A stretch of DNA of 64,000 nucleotides, taken from the NCBI RefSeq assembly GCF_900070365.1, contig NZ_LN850107.1, positions 3,968,001-4,032,000 on the forward strand, given 5' to 3'. This document shows positions 41,288 to 57,174 of this stretch, piece after piece (positions within the stretch are counted from its first letter, which is position 1; every line of letters begins with the position of its first letter). The stretch comes from Alloactinosynnema sp. L-07 (lineage in GTDB: Bacteria > Actinomycetota > Actinomycetes > Mycobacteriales > Pseudonocardiaceae). Position numbers and translations under genes: made by a program. The notes under the pieces were generated by a model. The model saw only the letters and a program-made list of their open reading frames with translations, was not told where the DNA came from and did not search any database.

Positions 41288-42779
41288 TCAGCGCACGGCG
41301 AGCGGCAGCGCGTTCGGGTGCACGGGCGCGGGCAGATCCGACGCTCCGGTGAGGAACGCGTCGACCGCGTGGGCGACCGAGCGGCCTTCGGCGATCGCCC
41401 AGACCACCAGCGAAGCGCCGCGGTGGGCGTCGCCGCAGACGAACACGCCGGGCGCGGCGGTCTGCCAGTCGGCTCCACAAGAGAGAGTCCCGCGCTTGGT
41501 GAGCGACAAGCCCAAGCCGTCGAGCAGCGGCAGGTGTTCGACGCCGTCGAAACCGATGGCCAGCAGCACCAGGTCGGCGGGCAGCACGTGCACGTCGTCG
41601 CTGACCGGCACGACCTCCCGCACACCGTCCACTTTGCGCACCTCGACCTCGCGCAGCTGCACCGAGGTCAGGATGCCGTCGGAGCCCGCGAACTTGTCCA
41701 CCGCGACGGCGAACCGGCGCTCACCGCTCTCCTCGTGCGCCGGGTAGGTGCGCAGGATCCACGGCCAGACCGGCCACGGCGACCGGTCGTCGTCGCGGTC
41801 GTCGGGCGGACGCGGGTACTGGTCGAGCTGCACGACGCTGGCCGCGCCCTGACGGGTCGCGGTGCCGTAGCAGTCGGCCCCGGTGTCGCCGCCACCGATG
41901 ATCACCACATGCTTGCCGCGCGCGTCGATCGGGGTCGGGCCGTCGCCCTCGATCTGCTTGTTGGCGGGGACGAGGTGATCCATCGCCAGGTGTACGCCCC
42001 GCAGGTGCCGCCCGGGGATGTCCGGCGCGTCCCGCCCGCGCAGGGCGCCGACGGCGAGCACCACCGCGTCGAAGCGAGCGCGCAGTTCCGCCACCGACAA
42101 GTCGACGCCGACCTCGCAGCCGGTGACGAACTTGGTCCCCTCGGCCCGCAGCTGCGCCAGCCGCCGGTCGAGGACGCGCTTCTCCATCTTGAACTCGGGG
42201 ATGCCGTAGCGCAGCAGGCCGCCGAGCCGGTCGTCGCGCTCGAAGACGGTGACCTCGTGGCCCGCCCGCGTGAGCTGCTGGGCCGCGGCTAGCCCGCCAG
42301 GACCGGAGCCGACGACCGCGACCCGGCGCCCGGAGGACACAGTGGACACCCGGGGCTCGACGTGGCCGCGCTCCCAGGAGACGTCGGCGATGGTGTTCTC
42401 CACCCGCTTGATCGTCACCGCGCCACCGGAGTCCGGCGAGATCGCCAGCACGCACGCGGACTCGCACGGGGCCGGGCACAGCCTGCCGGTGAACTCGGGG
42501 AAGTTGTTGGTGGCGTGCAGCCGGTCGCTGGCCTGCCCCCAGTCGCCCTGGCGGACCAGGTCGTTCCACTCTGGGATGAGGTTGCCCAGGGGGCAGCCCG
42601 CGGCGCCGGAGTGGCAGAACGGAATGCCGCAGTCCATGCAGCGGGTGGCCTGGGCGCGGACCTGCTGGTCGCGCTCGGCGGGTGCCTGGTCGCGGTAGAC
42701 CTCGCGCCAGTCGCCGAGCCGGTCGGCGACGGGCCGCTTGGGCGCGTCCTGGCGGGGATGCTTGAGGAAGCCGCTCGGG

Positions 42780-42787
<8 letters not shown>
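41288..42787 (-). CDS. gltD: Glutamate synthase (NADPH) small subunit
   Basis: A 499-residue flavoprotein that supplies electrons from NADPH to GltB for glutamate formation from glutamine and 2-oxoglutarate. The N-terminal cysteine clusters ([20 protein letters not shown] and CESACVLAI) bind 4Fe-4S centres; [13 protein letters not shown] is the FAD site and [11 protein letters not shown] the NADPH site. Length is standard. The start overlaps the gltB end by 8 nt, so the operon order is gltB-gltD, both leftward. Confidence 0.96.
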
Positions 42788-47321
<4,534 letters not shown>

Positions 47322-47482
47322 CTGCGCCGGCCTTCCAATCCTGCTGTCGCGCTCAAGGGTGGCTTCGCCGAGGGCGGAAGCCACTCTGGGCGCGGGACGG
47401 CAGCGGCCCGCGGTGTCCCAAGTTTAACAGTCCTGAAACGAGTCAGCCGGGTCGGCGGCGCGGCCCGACTGGGCTGCTACGA

Positions 47483-47523
47483 CCAGAACCTCCCCGACCC
47501 GGCTTCGGGTGGGGAGGTTCTGG
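47483..47523 (-). terminator. Strong hairpin terminator downstream of lgt
   Basis: 13-bp perfect stem CCAGAACCTCCCC / GGGGAGGTTCTGG with an inner ACCCG/CGGGT extension, located 22 nt after the lgt stop (47546). It separates lgt from gltB on the same strand. Confidence 0.85.
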
Positions 47524-47545
47524 GGTGTCGATCGCGCTGTGAGCG

Positions 47546-48595
47546 CTACGCGTCCTTGGTCGCAGAAGCGGAGTCCTTGGCCGTGTCGTCCGCGGCGTCG
47601 TCGCTGTCCTGGGTCTCGGCGGCCTTGTCGGTGCCGTCCGCGCCGTCGGCGTCCGCGTCATCGGATTCGGCGCCGCCGTCAGCCGCTGTCTCGGTGTCGG
47701 TCAAGTCCACAGTGGACAGGTCTTCGCGGCCGCCGCGCTTGCGGGCGATGACGAAGTACACGATCGCGCCGACGAACAGCAGTGCCGAGGTGAACACGTT
47801 GATCCGCAGCCCGGCGACCAGGGTGGCCGGGTCGGTCCGCATCATCTCGATGATCCCGCGGCCGAGGGTGTACCCGGCGACGTAGAGGGCGAACACGCGG
47901 CCGTGACCCAGCCGGAACTTGCGGTCGGCCCACACGATGAACGCGGCGACCAACAGGTTCCAGATCAGCTCGTAGAGGAAGGTCGGGTGGACCGGGCTGT
48001 TCTCGATCAGCGTGTGCGTCGGCTCGGCCACGCCGTTGAGCGGGTCCTCGATGCCGAACTCGTTGACCCGGCGGTAGATCTCCAGGCCCCACGGCAGGTC
48101 GGTCGGACCGCCGAACAGCTCCTGGTTGAAGTAGTTGCCGATCCGCCCGATCGCCTGCGCGACGACGATGCCGGGCGCGACCGCGTCGGCGAATGCCGGC
48201 AGCGGGACACCCTTGCGCTTGCAGCCGAGCCAGGCACCGACGCCACCGAGCGCGATGGCGCCCCAGATCCCGAGCCCGCCGTCCCAGATCCGCAGCGCGT
48301 CCAGCGGGTTCTTGCCCTCACCGAAATACCGGTAGTAGTCGGTCGCGACGTGATAGAGCCTGCCGCCGACCAGCCCGAACGGCACCGCCCACACGGCGAC
48401 GTCGATCACCGTCCCCGGTGTCCCGCCCCTGGCGATGAGCCGCTTCTCCCCCCACCAGATCGCCACGATGATGCCCGCGATGATGCACAGCGCGTAAGCG
48501 CGCAGCGGCAAGGTCACGAACCCGAGGTCCAGCTGCCAGACACCGCGGTCGGGGCTGGGGATGTTCGCCAGGAACATGGAGGTAGCGCTCGTCAC
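47546..48595 (-). CDS. lgt: Prolipoprotein diacylglyceryl transferase
   Basis: A 349-residue polytopic membrane enzyme that transfers diacylglyceryl from phosphatidylglycerol to the Cys of prolipoproteins, the first step of lipoprotein maturation. The family signature is QAIGRIGNYFNQELFGGPTD, with HPTFLYELIWN for the conserved His-containing helix. The last ~55 residues form an acidic, Asp/Ala/Thr-rich cytoplasmic tail beyond the usual catalytic part. GTG at 48595 was chosen; an ATG at 48577 (MFLANIPSP) is also credible. Gene order trp...lgt is as in mycobacteria. The gene is followed by the terminator at 47483-47523. Confidence 0.95.
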   Translation of the reverse strand: MTSATSMFLANIPSPDRGVWQLDLGFVTLPLRAYALCIIAGIIVAIWWGEKRLIARGGTPGTVIDVAVWAVPFGLVGGRLYHVATDYYRYFGEGKNPLDALRIWDGGLGIWGAIALGGVGAWLGCKRKGVPLPAFADAVAPGIVVAQAIGRIGNYFNQELFGGPTDLPWGLEIYRRVNEFGIEDPLNGVAEPTHTLIENSPVHPTFLYELIWNLLVAAFIVWADRKFRLGHGRVFALYVAGYTLGRGIIEMMRTDPATLVAGLRINVFTSALLFVGAIVYFVIARKRGGREDLSTVDLTDTETAADGGAESDDADADGADGTDKAAETQDSDDAADDTAKDSASATKDA

Positions 48596-48672
48596 GGGCC
48601 CCACCGTAACGGCCCGCTGTCTGCCCACCGTGAAGAGGTGCCACGCGGCCCATCCAGGAGCACAATGCGCCC

Positions 48673-49434
48673 ATGCCGAGCGTCGATGACAACCTGAACC
48701 AGTGGTCGAACCATGAGTGGTCCTCGGGCGGTGACGAGTGGTCGGTCGGCTACGGCGGCACCGAGTCCATGTGGACCTGGGCCATCCGCCCCCGCATCGG
48801 CGCGTTCCTGCCCGCGGCGCACGTTCTGGAGATCGCCCCCGGGTTCGGCCGGATCACCCAGTACCTGGCCCCGTCCACCCCGCGGCTGACCGTGGTCGAC
48901 CTGACCCAGCGCTGCATCGACGCCTGCAAGGAACGCTTCAAAGAACTCGACCACATCGAGTACCACGTCAACGACGGCCGCTCCCTGGCGATGGTGCCCG
49001 ACGACTCGGTCGACTTCGTGTTCAGCTGGGACTCGCTGATCCACGTCGAGGAGGACGTCATCAAGAGCTACCTGGAGCAGCTCGCGACCAAGCTCGTCCC
49101 CGGTGGCACCGGCATCCTCCACCACTCCAACATGGACGCCTACCGCGGCGCCGACGGCGAGCTGACCGTGGAGAACGTCCACTGGCGCGCGGCCAGCATG
49201 TCCGCGGCCAAGTTCCGCGGCTTCTGCCGGGACGTCGGCCTGCGCTGCCTGGTCCAGGAACTGGTTCCGTGGGGCGGCCCCGAGTTCACCGACTGCATCT
49301 CGGTCTTCCGCCGCGAGTCGCCCGGCCTGCTCCGACGGCCGCACGTGATCGAGAACCACGACTTCTTCGCCCAGGTCCAACAACACCGCGCCGCCGACAT
49401 CCGGGCGCTGACCAGGGCTTATCGGGAGCTGTGA
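48673..49434 (+). CDS. Class I SAM-dependent methyltransferase
   Basis: A 253-residue methyltransferase. Motif I is HVLEIAPGFGRITQYL, motif II TVVDLTQRCID, motif III around DFVFSWDSLIHVEED. The start MPSVDDNLNQWSNHEWSSGG has aromatic residues as in some sugar- or lipid-modifying methyltransferases. It is divergent from lgt with ~75 bp between, and convergent with the Uma2-type gene, whose stop is 2 nt away. The substrate cannot be deduced. It interrupts the usual lgt-trpA neighbourhood. Confidence 0.88.
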   Translation: MPSVDDNLNQWSNHEWSSGGDEWSVGYGGTESMWTWAIRPRIGAFLPAAHVLEIAPGFGRITQYLAPSTPRLTVVDLTQRCIDACKERFKELDHIEYHVNDGRSLAMVPDDSVDFVFSWDSLIHVEEDVIKSYLEQLATKLVPGGTGILHHSNMDAYRGADGELTVENVHWRAASMSAAKFRGFCRDVGLRCLVQELVPWGGPEFTDCISVFRRESPGLLRRPHVIENHDFFAQVQQHRAADIRALTRAYREL

Positions 49435-49435
49435 G

Positions 49436-49978
49436 TCAGGGCAACTCGATGTCGACCAAGAACGGCTCGTCGAACCGCAGCCGCCCGACCTTGCTGGAGG
49501 TCACCTCGACGTACCCGTCGCCTTCGAGCCGGAACAGCGTGGCGGTCGACGGCCTTTCGCCAGGATCCACGAGGAGGTAGAAGGGAACACTGGCCTCGGC
49601 GTAGAGCACCCGCTTCTGCGCCACGTCATACGACCGCGACGACGGCGAGATGATCTCGACCGCCATCAGGAGGTCAGGCACCCGGAGGTAGAGATCGTCC
49701 TGCCCGGCACAGGTCATGACCGCGATGTCAGGAATCAACAGGCGCTCTGGGCCGAGAACAACGTTCACGACGGGCAAGACCTCTAGGTGCTTCGGCACCT
49801 GGCGGTCCAGAGCGATCGAGAGACGCAGCAGTACCCGTTGATGCCTGTTCCCTGGTCCAGGGCTCACGACGAGCGCCCCGTCGATCAGTTCTACTCGCGG
49901 CCCAATGTCCTCGGGCATCGCCAGTACCTCAGCCAGGGTCCACGGCAGCGGGTGGTTCGGCAGCGTTGGCTGGTCCAT
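49436..49978 (-). CDS. Uma2-family (DUF820) PD-(D/E)XK nuclease-fold protein
   Basis: A 180-residue protein. The family pattern is visible: an N-terminal helix, VELIDGALVVSPGPG, RLLIPDIAVM with the metal-site Asp, and AVEIISPSSRSYDVAQKRVLY with the Glu and the following Lys-Tyr part. These match the PD-(D/E)XK restriction endonuclease-like fold of Uma2. The physiological role is unknown, and such genes are often found in multiple copies in actinomycetes and cyanobacteria. Leftward and 62 bp downstream of trpA. Confidence 0.9.
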   Translation of the reverse strand: MDQPTLPNHPLPWTLAEVLAMPEDIGPRVELIDGALVVSPGPGNRHQRVLLRLSIALDRQVPKHLEVLPVVNVVLGPERLLIPDIAVMTCAGQDDLYLRVPDLLMAVEIISPSSRSYDVAQKRVLYAEASVPFYLLVDPGERPSTATLFRLEGDGYVEVTSSKVGRLRFDEPFLVDIELP

Positions 49979-50040
49979 GGCGCCACCATGATCGGCCGCA
50001 CCGGCAGAATCGGCCGCTCAGCCCGGCATTCCCGACTGAT

Positions 50041-50831
50041 TCACCCGATGGTGGTCGGCGCCCGCCGTACGCCCGCCGCGAGTTCGGTCGCCAGCGCCCG
50101 GACCGCGTCCGCGCCTTCCCGGACCGCGCTCACGAAGGCCGAGCCCACGATCACCGCGTCCGCGAACCCGGCGACCTCAGCCGCCTGTGACCCCGACCGC
50201 ACGCCCAAGCCCACCCCGATCGGCAGCTTCGTGTGCTCCCGGGTGCGCTGCACCAAGCCCTCAGCCGCCCCGCCGACCGCGTCCCGGGCACCAGTCACGC
50301 CCATGACCGCCGTCGCGTAGACGAAGCCCGACGACGCCGCGACTGTGCGGGCGATGCGCTCCTCCGTCGATGAAGGGGCCACCAGGAAGATCCGGTCCAG
50401 CCCGTGTTCCTCGGACGCGGCCAGCCACGGGGCAGCCTCGTCGGGGATCAAGTCCGGAGTGATGATGCCGTGCCCGCCCGCGGCCGCCAGGTCACGCGCG
50501 AACGCGTCGACGCCGTAGCGGTGCACCGGGTTCCAATAAGTCATCACGACGGCCTGACCGCCGTGCGCCGTCACGGCCTCGACCACGCGGAACACGTCGC
50601 GGAGGCGGAAGCCCGCGCGCAGGGCCTCGTCGGCGGCGGCCTGGATGGTCGGGCCGTCCATGACCGGGTCGGAGTAGGGCACGCCGATCTCGACGAGGTC
50701 GCAGCCGCCGTCGATCATGGTCTTGATCATGTCGATCGAGCCGTCGACGGTCGGGAAGCCCGCGGGCAGGTAGCCGACGAGAGCGGCACGCCCCTCGGCG
50801 CGGGTGCGCTCGAACAGTGGGGCCAGGCCCA

Positions 50832-50832
<1 letters not shown>
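50041..50832 (-). CDS. trpA: Tryptophan synthase alpha subunit
   Basis: A 263-residue TIM-barrel enzyme that cleaves indole-3-glycerol phosphate to indole and glyceraldehyde 3-phosphate, in complex with TrpB. Catalytic Glu is in DLVEIGVPYSDP and catalytic Asp also in that region; YATAVMGVTGARD and GVGLGVRSGSQAAEV are the phosphate-binding loops. The ATG shares one base with the TrpB stop, so the two are coupled. Normal length. Last gene of the trp cluster, leftward. Confidence 0.97.
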
Positions 50833-52051
<1,219 letters not shown>

Positions 52052-52055
<4 letters not shown>

Positions 52056-52861
52056 CGGCTGGGCCTCGGGCAAGCCGGGTGCGAACCAGCCGTGACCAGC
52101 TGGATCAGGGCCGCGCGCGGGTCATCCGAGGCCACCAGGCCCTCGCCGACGAGCACCGCGTCGGCACCCGCGCCCGCGTAGGTCATCAGGTCGGACGGGC
52201 CGCGCACGCCGGACTCGGCGATCTTGACCACGTCCGACGGCAGCCCGGGGGCCAGCCGCCCGAAGACATCCCGGTCGACCTCCAGGGTGTGCAGGTCGCG
52301 GGCGTTGACGCCGATGACCCGCGCGCCCGCCTCCAGCGCCCGGTCGGCCTCCTCGGCGGTGTGCACCTCGACCAGCGCGACCATGCCCAGCGACTCGACC
52401 CGGTCGAGCAGTGAGGCCAGCGCGTTCTGCTCCAGCGCGGCGACGATCAGCAGCACCAGGTCGGCGCCGTGCGCGCGGGCCTCGTGCACCTGGTACGGGC
52501 TGACGACGAAGTCCTTGCGCAGCAACGGAATGTCCACGCACGCGCGCACCGCGTCGAAGTCGGCGAGCGAGCCGCCGAAGCGGCGCTGCTCGGTGAGCAC
52601 GCTGATGACCCGCGCGCCCGCCTCGGCGTAGTCCTTGGCCAGTGCGGCCGGGTCGGCGATGGCCGCCAACGTCCCCTTGGACGGGCTGCGCCGCTTGACC
52701 TCGGCGATCACGCCCACGTCGGAGCCGCGCAGCGCGCTCATCGCGTCGCGCGGCGCGGGCGCCTTCGCGGCCAGATCCTTGATGGCGTCGAAAGGTACGG
52801 CCGCCTCGCGGACGGCGAGGTCTTCTCGGACACCTTCGATGATCGATTCGAGGATGCTCAC
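52052..52861 (-). CDS. trpC: Indole-3-glycerol phosphate synthase
   Basis: A 269-residue TIM-barrel enzyme that turns carboxyphenylamino-deoxyribulose phosphate into indole-3-glycerol phosphate. Catalytic lysines lie in [13 protein letters not shown] and [11 protein letters not shown]; the Glu/Asn/Ser segment is [14 protein letters not shown] and [11 protein letters not shown]. The GTG start at 52861 overlaps the TGA of a 16-codon ORF at 52858-52908. Between this gene and the upstream membrane protein is a 117-bp gap. Confidence 0.96.
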
Positions 52862-52908
52862 TTGCCACCCTCGTTCGATGTCCAGCCCGTGTAGTGCCTC
52901 ACAAGCAT
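52858..52908 (-). CDS. 16-codon ORF overlapping the trpC start (possible leader peptide)
   Basis: ATG at 52908, preceded by GGAAGGGGCA, encodes [16 protein letters not shown] and ends in a TGA overlapping the trpC GTG (GTGA). It has one Trp codon, ninth of sixteen. The good ribosome binding site and exact overlap suggest that it is translated and feeds ribosomes to trpC. No Trp-Trp run or attenuator hairpin was found. The frame continues upstream, but the ATG with the ribosome binding site is the likely start. Confidence 0.45.
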   Translation of the reverse strand: MLVRHYTGWTSNEGGK

Positions 52909-52978
52909 TGCCCCTTCCGCCGAAATGATGCTAACTCCGGGCCTTATGGCTACTGGGCACCGGGTCCACGCTTTGGCG

Positions 52979-53419
52979 CTAGCGAGCGGTGGGATCGTCA
53001 CCTTCAGACAGCGACCGCCAGAGATCGGGCTCGGCGTCGGCGGCGGCACCGGGCGCGGCGTATTTCGCGCCGAGCCGGGGCATGCGGTGTCCGCGCAGCA
53101 GCAACAGAATCCCGGCGGCCACCATGAGCACACCACCGGTCACCGCGAGTGCCCGTCCCCAGAGGAACGGCGTGCCCACTGACAGGACGACGGCGATGAC
53201 GCCGAGCCCGGCGACGAGCAGCCCGACGATCCGACGCGGCACCGGGCCCAGCGCGAGTACGGCGGCCACGGCGGCGAGGTCGAACAACGCCAGCGGCACG
53301 AGCGCCCGCTCGCCTGCGATGTCACCCCAGCCGACCCTCGACGCGGACCACAAAGCCAACGCCGCCAAGGGAAGCAGCGCAGAAATTGTCCATAGTGGAC
53401 GTTTGGCGGGGTCAGCCAC
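52979..53419 (-). CDS. Trp-operon-associated membrane protein (TIGR02234-like)
   Basis: A 146-residue protein with about four membrane helices ([16 protein letters not shown], the segment around [36 protein letters not shown], and [19 protein letters not shown]) and a disordered cytoplasmic tail. Proteins of this type sit between trpE and trpC in many actinobacteria. Function is unknown; transport or regulation of tryptophan has been guessed in the family but is not shown. Its start overlaps trpE by 8 nt. Confidence 0.88.
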   Translation of the reverse strand: MADPAKRPLWTISALLPLAALALWSASRVGWGDIAGERALVPLALFDLAAVAAVLALGPVPRRIVGLLVAGLGVIAVVLSVGTPFLWGRALAVTGGVLMVAAGILLLLRGHRMPRLGAKYAAPGAAADAEPDLWRSLSEGDDPTAR

Positions 53420-54971
53420 TCGACGCCTGCCGCATGGTCTCGGCCGTGGCGATGGCGGCCAGCACCGCGCCCGCCTTGTTGACGCACTCGGTGTCCTCGG
53501 CGACCGGGTTCGAGTCGGCGACGATGCCCGCGCCCGCCTGCACGTACGCCACGCCGTCGCGGATCAGGGCGGTGCGGATCGCGATGGCGGTGTCGCAGTC
53601 GCCAGCGAAGTCCAGGTAGCCGACGACGCCGCCGTAGAGGCCGCGGCGGGTCGGCTCAAGTTCCTCGATCAACTCCATCGCCCGGGGCTTCGGGGCGCCG
53701 GACAGGGTCCCGGCCGGGAAGCAGGCCGCGACGGCGTCGAAGGCGGTCTTGCCATCGGCCAGTTCGCCGGTCACGGTCGAGACGATGTGCATGACGTGGC
53801 TGTAGCGCTCGACCCGGAAGAAGTCGACGACGTGCACCGTTCCCGGCTTGCAGACCCGGCCGAGGTCGTTGCGGCCCAGGTCGACGAGCATGACGTGCTC
53901 GGCGCGCTCCTTCTCGTCGGCGAGGAGGTCCTTCTCCAGGATCTGGTCCTCGTCGGCGTCGATGCCACGCCAGCGGGTGCCCGCGATCGGGTGGGTGGTC
54001 GCGCGACCGTCGCGGACGGTCACCAGCGCCTCGGGGCTGGAGCCGACGATGCTGAACCCGTCGAGCCGCAGCAGGTACATGTACGGGCTCGGGTTGGTGG
54101 TGCGCAGGACGCGGTAGACGTCGAGCGGGTCGGCCTGGGTGCGCATCTCGAAGCGCTGCGACACCACGACCTGGAAGGCCTCGCCCGCCCGGATCGCTTC
54201 CTTCGCGGTGAGCACGGCCTGCTGGTACTCGGCGGGTTCGCGCCTGCGCCGGTAGTCGGGCTTGGGCCGGTCGAACACCGCGACCGTCGGCTCTGCAGGC
54301 GTCTGCAGGCCGTGGACCATCGCGTCGAGGCGGGCCACGGCGTCGTCGTAGGCCGCGTCAACACGTTCCGGCGAGTTGTCCCAGTTCACCGCGTTGGCGA
54401 TGAGGGTGATGGTGCCCTCGTGGTGGTCGAGCGCGGCCAGGTCGGTGGCCAGCAGCATGACCAACTCGGGCAGCTTGAGGTCGTCCTCGGCCAGTTCCGG
54501 GAGGCGTTCGAGCCTGCGGACGGCGTCGTAGCCGACGTAGCCGACCATGCCGCCGGTCAGCGGGGGCAGGCCGGGCAGCGGGTCGGTGTGCAGGGCCTTG
54601 ACGGTCTCGCGGAGCGCGTCGAGCGGGTCGCCGCCGGTGGGCAGGCCGACCGGCGGGGTGCCCAGCCAGTGCGCCTCGCCGCCGTTCGCGGTGAGCGCGG
54701 CGGGGCTGTGGACGCCGACGAACGACCAGCGCGACCACGAGCGGCCGTTCTCCGCCGACTCGAACAGGAAGGTGCCGGGACGGTCGCCCGCGAGCTTGCG
54801 GTAGACCCCGACCGGGGTCTCGGCGTCGGCGAGGACCCGCCGCACGACGGGGATGACCCGGCGGTCCGCGGCGAGCGCGTGGAACTCCTCGCGGGTGGGA
54901 CTGACCGCGCCCATCCCGGAGGTCGTCGGTACGCGTGCCGGAATGCCGATGGCGCTGACCATGGCGTTCAT
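53412..54971 (-). CDS. trpE: Anthranilate synthase component I
   Basis: A 519-residue chorismate-using enzyme that makes anthranilate with the TrpG amidotransferase subunit, which is not in this window. Active-site segments are [30 protein letters not shown] and [18 protein letters not shown]; the chorismate and metal residues are present. The start could be the ATG at 54971, 54962 or 54914; conserved sequence begins clearly at [15 protein letters not shown]. trpD and trpG are absent from this cluster. Divergent from a TetR gene, with a palindrome between. Confidence 0.96.
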   Translation of the reverse strand: MNAMVSAIGIPARVPTTSGMGAVSPTREEFHALAADRRVIPVVRRVLADAETPVGVYRKLAGDRPGTFLFESAENGRSWSRWSFVGVHSPAALTANGGEAHWLGTPPVGLPTGGDPLDALRETVKALHTDPLPGLPPLTGGMVGYVGYDAVRRLERLPELAEDDLKLPELVMLLATDLAALDHHEGTITLIANAVNWDNSPERVDAAYDDAVARLDAMVHGLQTPAEPTVAVFDRPKPDYRRRREPAEYQQAVLTAKEAIRAGEAFQVVVSQRFEMRTQADPLDVYRVLRTTNPSPYMYLLRLDGFSIVGSSPEALVTVRDGRATTHPIAGTRWRGIDADEDQILEKDLLADEKERAEHVMLVDLGRNDLGRVCKPGTVHVVDFFRVERYSHVMHIVSTVTGELADGKTAFDAVAACFPAGTLSGAPKPRAMELIEELEPTRRGLYGGVVGYLDFAGDCDTAIAIRTALIRDGVAYVQAGAGIVADSNPVAEDTECVNKAGAVLAAIATAETMRQASSG

Positions 54972-55017
54972 TGTGCCGGTCACCCCAAACGGGTTTCCCG
55001 GTCGGGTCCACGTCGAA

Positions 55018-55033
55018 TTCAACAAATGTTGAA
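55018..55033. promoter_or_regulatory. Palindromic TetR operator candidate
   Basis: Perfect inverted repeat TTCAACA-aa-TGTTGAA between trpE (start 54971) and the divergent TetR gene (start 55064). AT-rich in a GC-rich region, and spaced as for one TetR dimer. May link this TetR to trpE expression. Confidence 0.7.
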
Positions 55034-55063
55034 AAATCGTGCACGCTCGACCATGATGGTCCG

Positions 55064-55678
55064 GTGTCCGAATCAGTTCAGCAAGAGCCGACCCGCCGCG
55101 GCAGGCGCCCGCGCGGCGCCGACACCCGCGCCGCGCTGCTGGCCGCCGCCCGCGAGGTGTTCACCGAACAGGGCTACGACGGGGCGACGGTCCGGGCCAT
55201 CGCGGGCCGCGCCGGGGTCGACGCGGCCATGGTCAACCACTGGTTCGGCGGCAAGGACAAGCTGTTCAGCGAGGCCGTCCTGCAGGTGCCGTTCAACCCG
55301 AACGAGATCATCGCCGAGCTGATGAAGGGCGACATCCACGACCTCGGCGAGCGGATCATCCGACGGTTCCTGACCAGCTGGGACGAGCAGGGCGGCGGGG
55401 TGTTCGCCGCCCTCATCCGCAGCGTCGCCGCGCACGAACAGGTGGCGCACGCGCTGCGCGACTTCTTCACCAAGCACGTGTTCGGGCAGCTCGCGGGCAC
55501 GGTCGCCCAGGACCAGCCCGCCCTGCGGGCCAACCTGGTCGCGTCCCAGCTCATCGGACTCGGGGTGACCCGCTATGTCGCCGAGTTCGACCCGCTGGCC
55601 ACGGCCGACGTCGAAACGCTGGTCGCGGCGATCGGACCGAACGTCCAGCGCTACTTGACCGGGTCGCTGAGCAGCTGA
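55064..55678 (+). CDS. TetR-family regulator (paralogue A)
   Basis: A 204-residue regulator. The helix-turn-helix region is about residues 20-65 ([18 protein letters not shown] and [20 protein letters not shown]). The C-terminal domain resembles that of the TetR at 57175 ([12 protein letters not shown] against [12 protein letters not shown], and [16 protein letters not shown] against [16 protein letters not shown]). GTG at 55064. Its 3' end overlaps hisI on the opposite strand by 28 nt. An operator-like palindrome lies upstream. Ligand unknown. Confidence 0.88.
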   Translation: MSESVQQEPTRRGRRPRGADTRAALLAAAREVFTEQGYDGATVRAIAGRAGVDAAMVNHWFGGKDKLFSEAVLQVPFNPNEIIAELMKGDIHDLGERIIRRFLTSWDEQGGGVFAALIRSVAAHEQVAHALRDFFTKHVFGQLAGTVAQDQPALRANLVASQLIGLGVTRYVAEFDPLATADVETLVAAIGPNVQRYLTGSLSS

Positions 55679-56004
55679 CGGGCGTCGAAACAGGTCCGGT
55701 CGCCGGTGTGGCACGCGGCGCCCTCCTGGTCCACGACCAGCAGGATCGTGTCGCCGTCGCAGTCGAGGCGCACATCGTGGACCTGCTGGGTGTGCCCGGA
55801 GGTCTCGCCTTTGACCCACAGCTCGTCACGGCTGCGGGAGAAGTACGTGGCGCGGCGGGTGGTCAGGGTCAGGTGCAAGGCCTCGTCGTTCATCCACGCG
55901 ACCATCAGCACCTCGCCGGTGCCGCGCTGCTGCGCGACCGCGCAGACAAGGCCCTCGGCGTTGCGTTTGAGGAGCTTGGCGATCTCCGGGTCCAGTTCAC
56001 CCAC
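55651..56004 (-). CDS. hisI: Phosphoribosyl-AMP cyclohydrolase
   Basis: A 117-residue metalloenzyme for the third step of histidine synthesis. The hallmarks are [39 protein letters not shown] and CHTGDRTCF, carrying the zinc and magnesium ligands. The GTG at 56004 is 8 nt after GGAGG; another GTG at 56013 overlaps that site and is unlikely. It overlaps the preceding membrane gene by 8 nt and the convergent TetR gene by 28 nt. Confidence 0.95.
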   Translation of the reverse strand: MGELDPEIAKLLKRNAEGLVCAVAQQRGTGEVLMVAWMNDEALHLTLTTRRATYFSRSRDELWVKGETSGHTQQVHDVRLDCDGDTILLVVDQEGAACHTGDRTCFDARQLLSDPVK

Positions 56005-56347
56005 GGCGGGCACCTCCGAAATGGGCCCGCGCGGGGCCGGTCAACAGCAGGATGACGGCGTAGACATAGCCTGCGGCGACCGCGCCGGAAACGGTCCGCA
56101 CTTCCCACGGCAGGCCGCCGAGGGCGATCAGCGCGTGCGACAGGGCGAGAAAGACCACGACGCAACTGGCGATAGCACGCCCTTTGCCCCACCCGCTCAC
56201 CATCGCGGCGATCGCCAGTGCGGCAAGGATGGTGAAGATGATCGGCGCCCGCGGTTCGCCACGGACGATGCCGAGAACCAGGAAGAGCGCCGCGCCCACC
56301 GCCACAATCCCCGCCGCGACGCGCACCTCCAGCGGGCGAGCGGTCAC
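55997..56347 (-). CDS. Small membrane protein between hisF and hisI
   Basis: A 116-residue protein with three to four membrane helices ([75 protein letters not shown]). I do not recognise a family. GTG at 56347 overlaps the hisF stop (GTGA), and its own stop overlaps hisI by 8 nt, so it is an integral part of the hisF-hisI transcript. Function unknown. Confidence 0.75.
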   Translation of the reverse strand: MTARPLEVRVAAGIVAVGAALFLVLGIVRGEPRAPIIFTILAALAIAAMVSGWGKGRAIASCVVVFLALSHALIALGGLPWEVRTVSGAVAAGYVYAVILLLTGPARAHFGGARRG

Positions 56348-57117
56348 CGCACCACGACCCCGGCGGCGCGCAGAGTGTCCTTGACCTCGCCAATGCGCAG
56401 CTGTCCGAAGTGGAACACGCTGGCCGCGAGCACCGCGTCGGCGCCGTGGGCGACGGCGGGCGGGAAGTGCTCCAGCGCGCCCGCTCCCCCGCTGGCGATG
56501 AGCGGGACGTCGACCACGGCGCGGACCAGGTCGATCAGGTCCAGGTCGAAGCCCGCCTTGGTGCCATCGGCGTCCATCGAGTTGAGCAGGATCTCGCCGA
56601 CGCCCAGTTCCTGACCGCGCGCGGCCCACTCGACGGCGTCAAGGCCGGTGCCGCGCCTGCCGCCGTGGGTGGTGACCTCGAAGCCGGACGGGGTGGGCTT
56701 CGAGCCTTCTGGGACCCGGCGCGCGTCCACCGACAGCACGATGCACTGGGCGCCGTAGCGCAGGGACGCCTCGCGGAGGAACTCCGGGCGGGCGATGGCG
56801 GCGGTGTTGATGCCGACCTTGTCCGCGCCCGCGCGCAGCAGCTTGTCGACATCGCCGACCTCACGGACGCCGCCGCCGACGGTCAGCGGGATGAACACCT
56901 GCTCGGCGGTGCGGCGCACGACGTCGAAGGTGGTCTCGCGGTCCGAAGAGGACGCGGTGACGTCGAGGAAGGTCAGCTCGTCCGCCCCCTCGGCGTCGTA
57001 GGCGGCGGCCAGTTCGACCGGGTCGCCCGCGTCGACCAGGTCGGTGAAGTTGACTCCTTTGACCACCCGGCCCGCGTCGACGTCGAGGCAGGGGATCACG
57101 CGCACCGCTACTGACAT
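56344..57117 (-). CDS. hisF: Imidazole glycerol phosphate synthase subunit HisF
   Basis: A 257-residue TIM-barrel cyclase that, with HisH, makes imidazole glycerol phosphate and AICAR. The start [20 protein letters not shown] has the catalytic Asp, and the second Asp is in [28 protein letters not shown] and [13 protein letters not shown] are the phosphate loops. ATG at 57117. It leads the hisF-membrane protein-hisI transcript; hisA, hisH and others are elsewhere. Divergent from a TetR gene 57 bp away. Confidence 0.96.
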   Translation of the reverse strand: MSVAVRVIPCLDVDAGRVVKGVNFTDLVDAGDPVELAAAYDAEGADELTFLDVTASSSDRETTFDVVRRTAEQVFIPLTVGGGVREVGDVDKLLRAGADKVGINTAAIARPEFLREASLRYGAQCIVLSVDARRVPEGSKPTPSGFEVTTHGGRRGTGLDAVEWAARGQELGVGEILLNSMDADGTKAGFDLDLIDLVRAVVDVPLIASGGAGALEHFPPAVAHGADAVLAASVFHFGQLRIGEVKDTLRAAGVVVR

Positions 57118-57174
57118 GCCTACGAGCCTACGTGGCGACGATACTGGCGGTGGCAGGACCACGAGGGGGAGGCG

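Noticed and set aside
54972..55063. Trp attenuator upstream of trpE
   Set aside because: No Trp-rich leader ORF; the only structure is a TetR-type palindrome.
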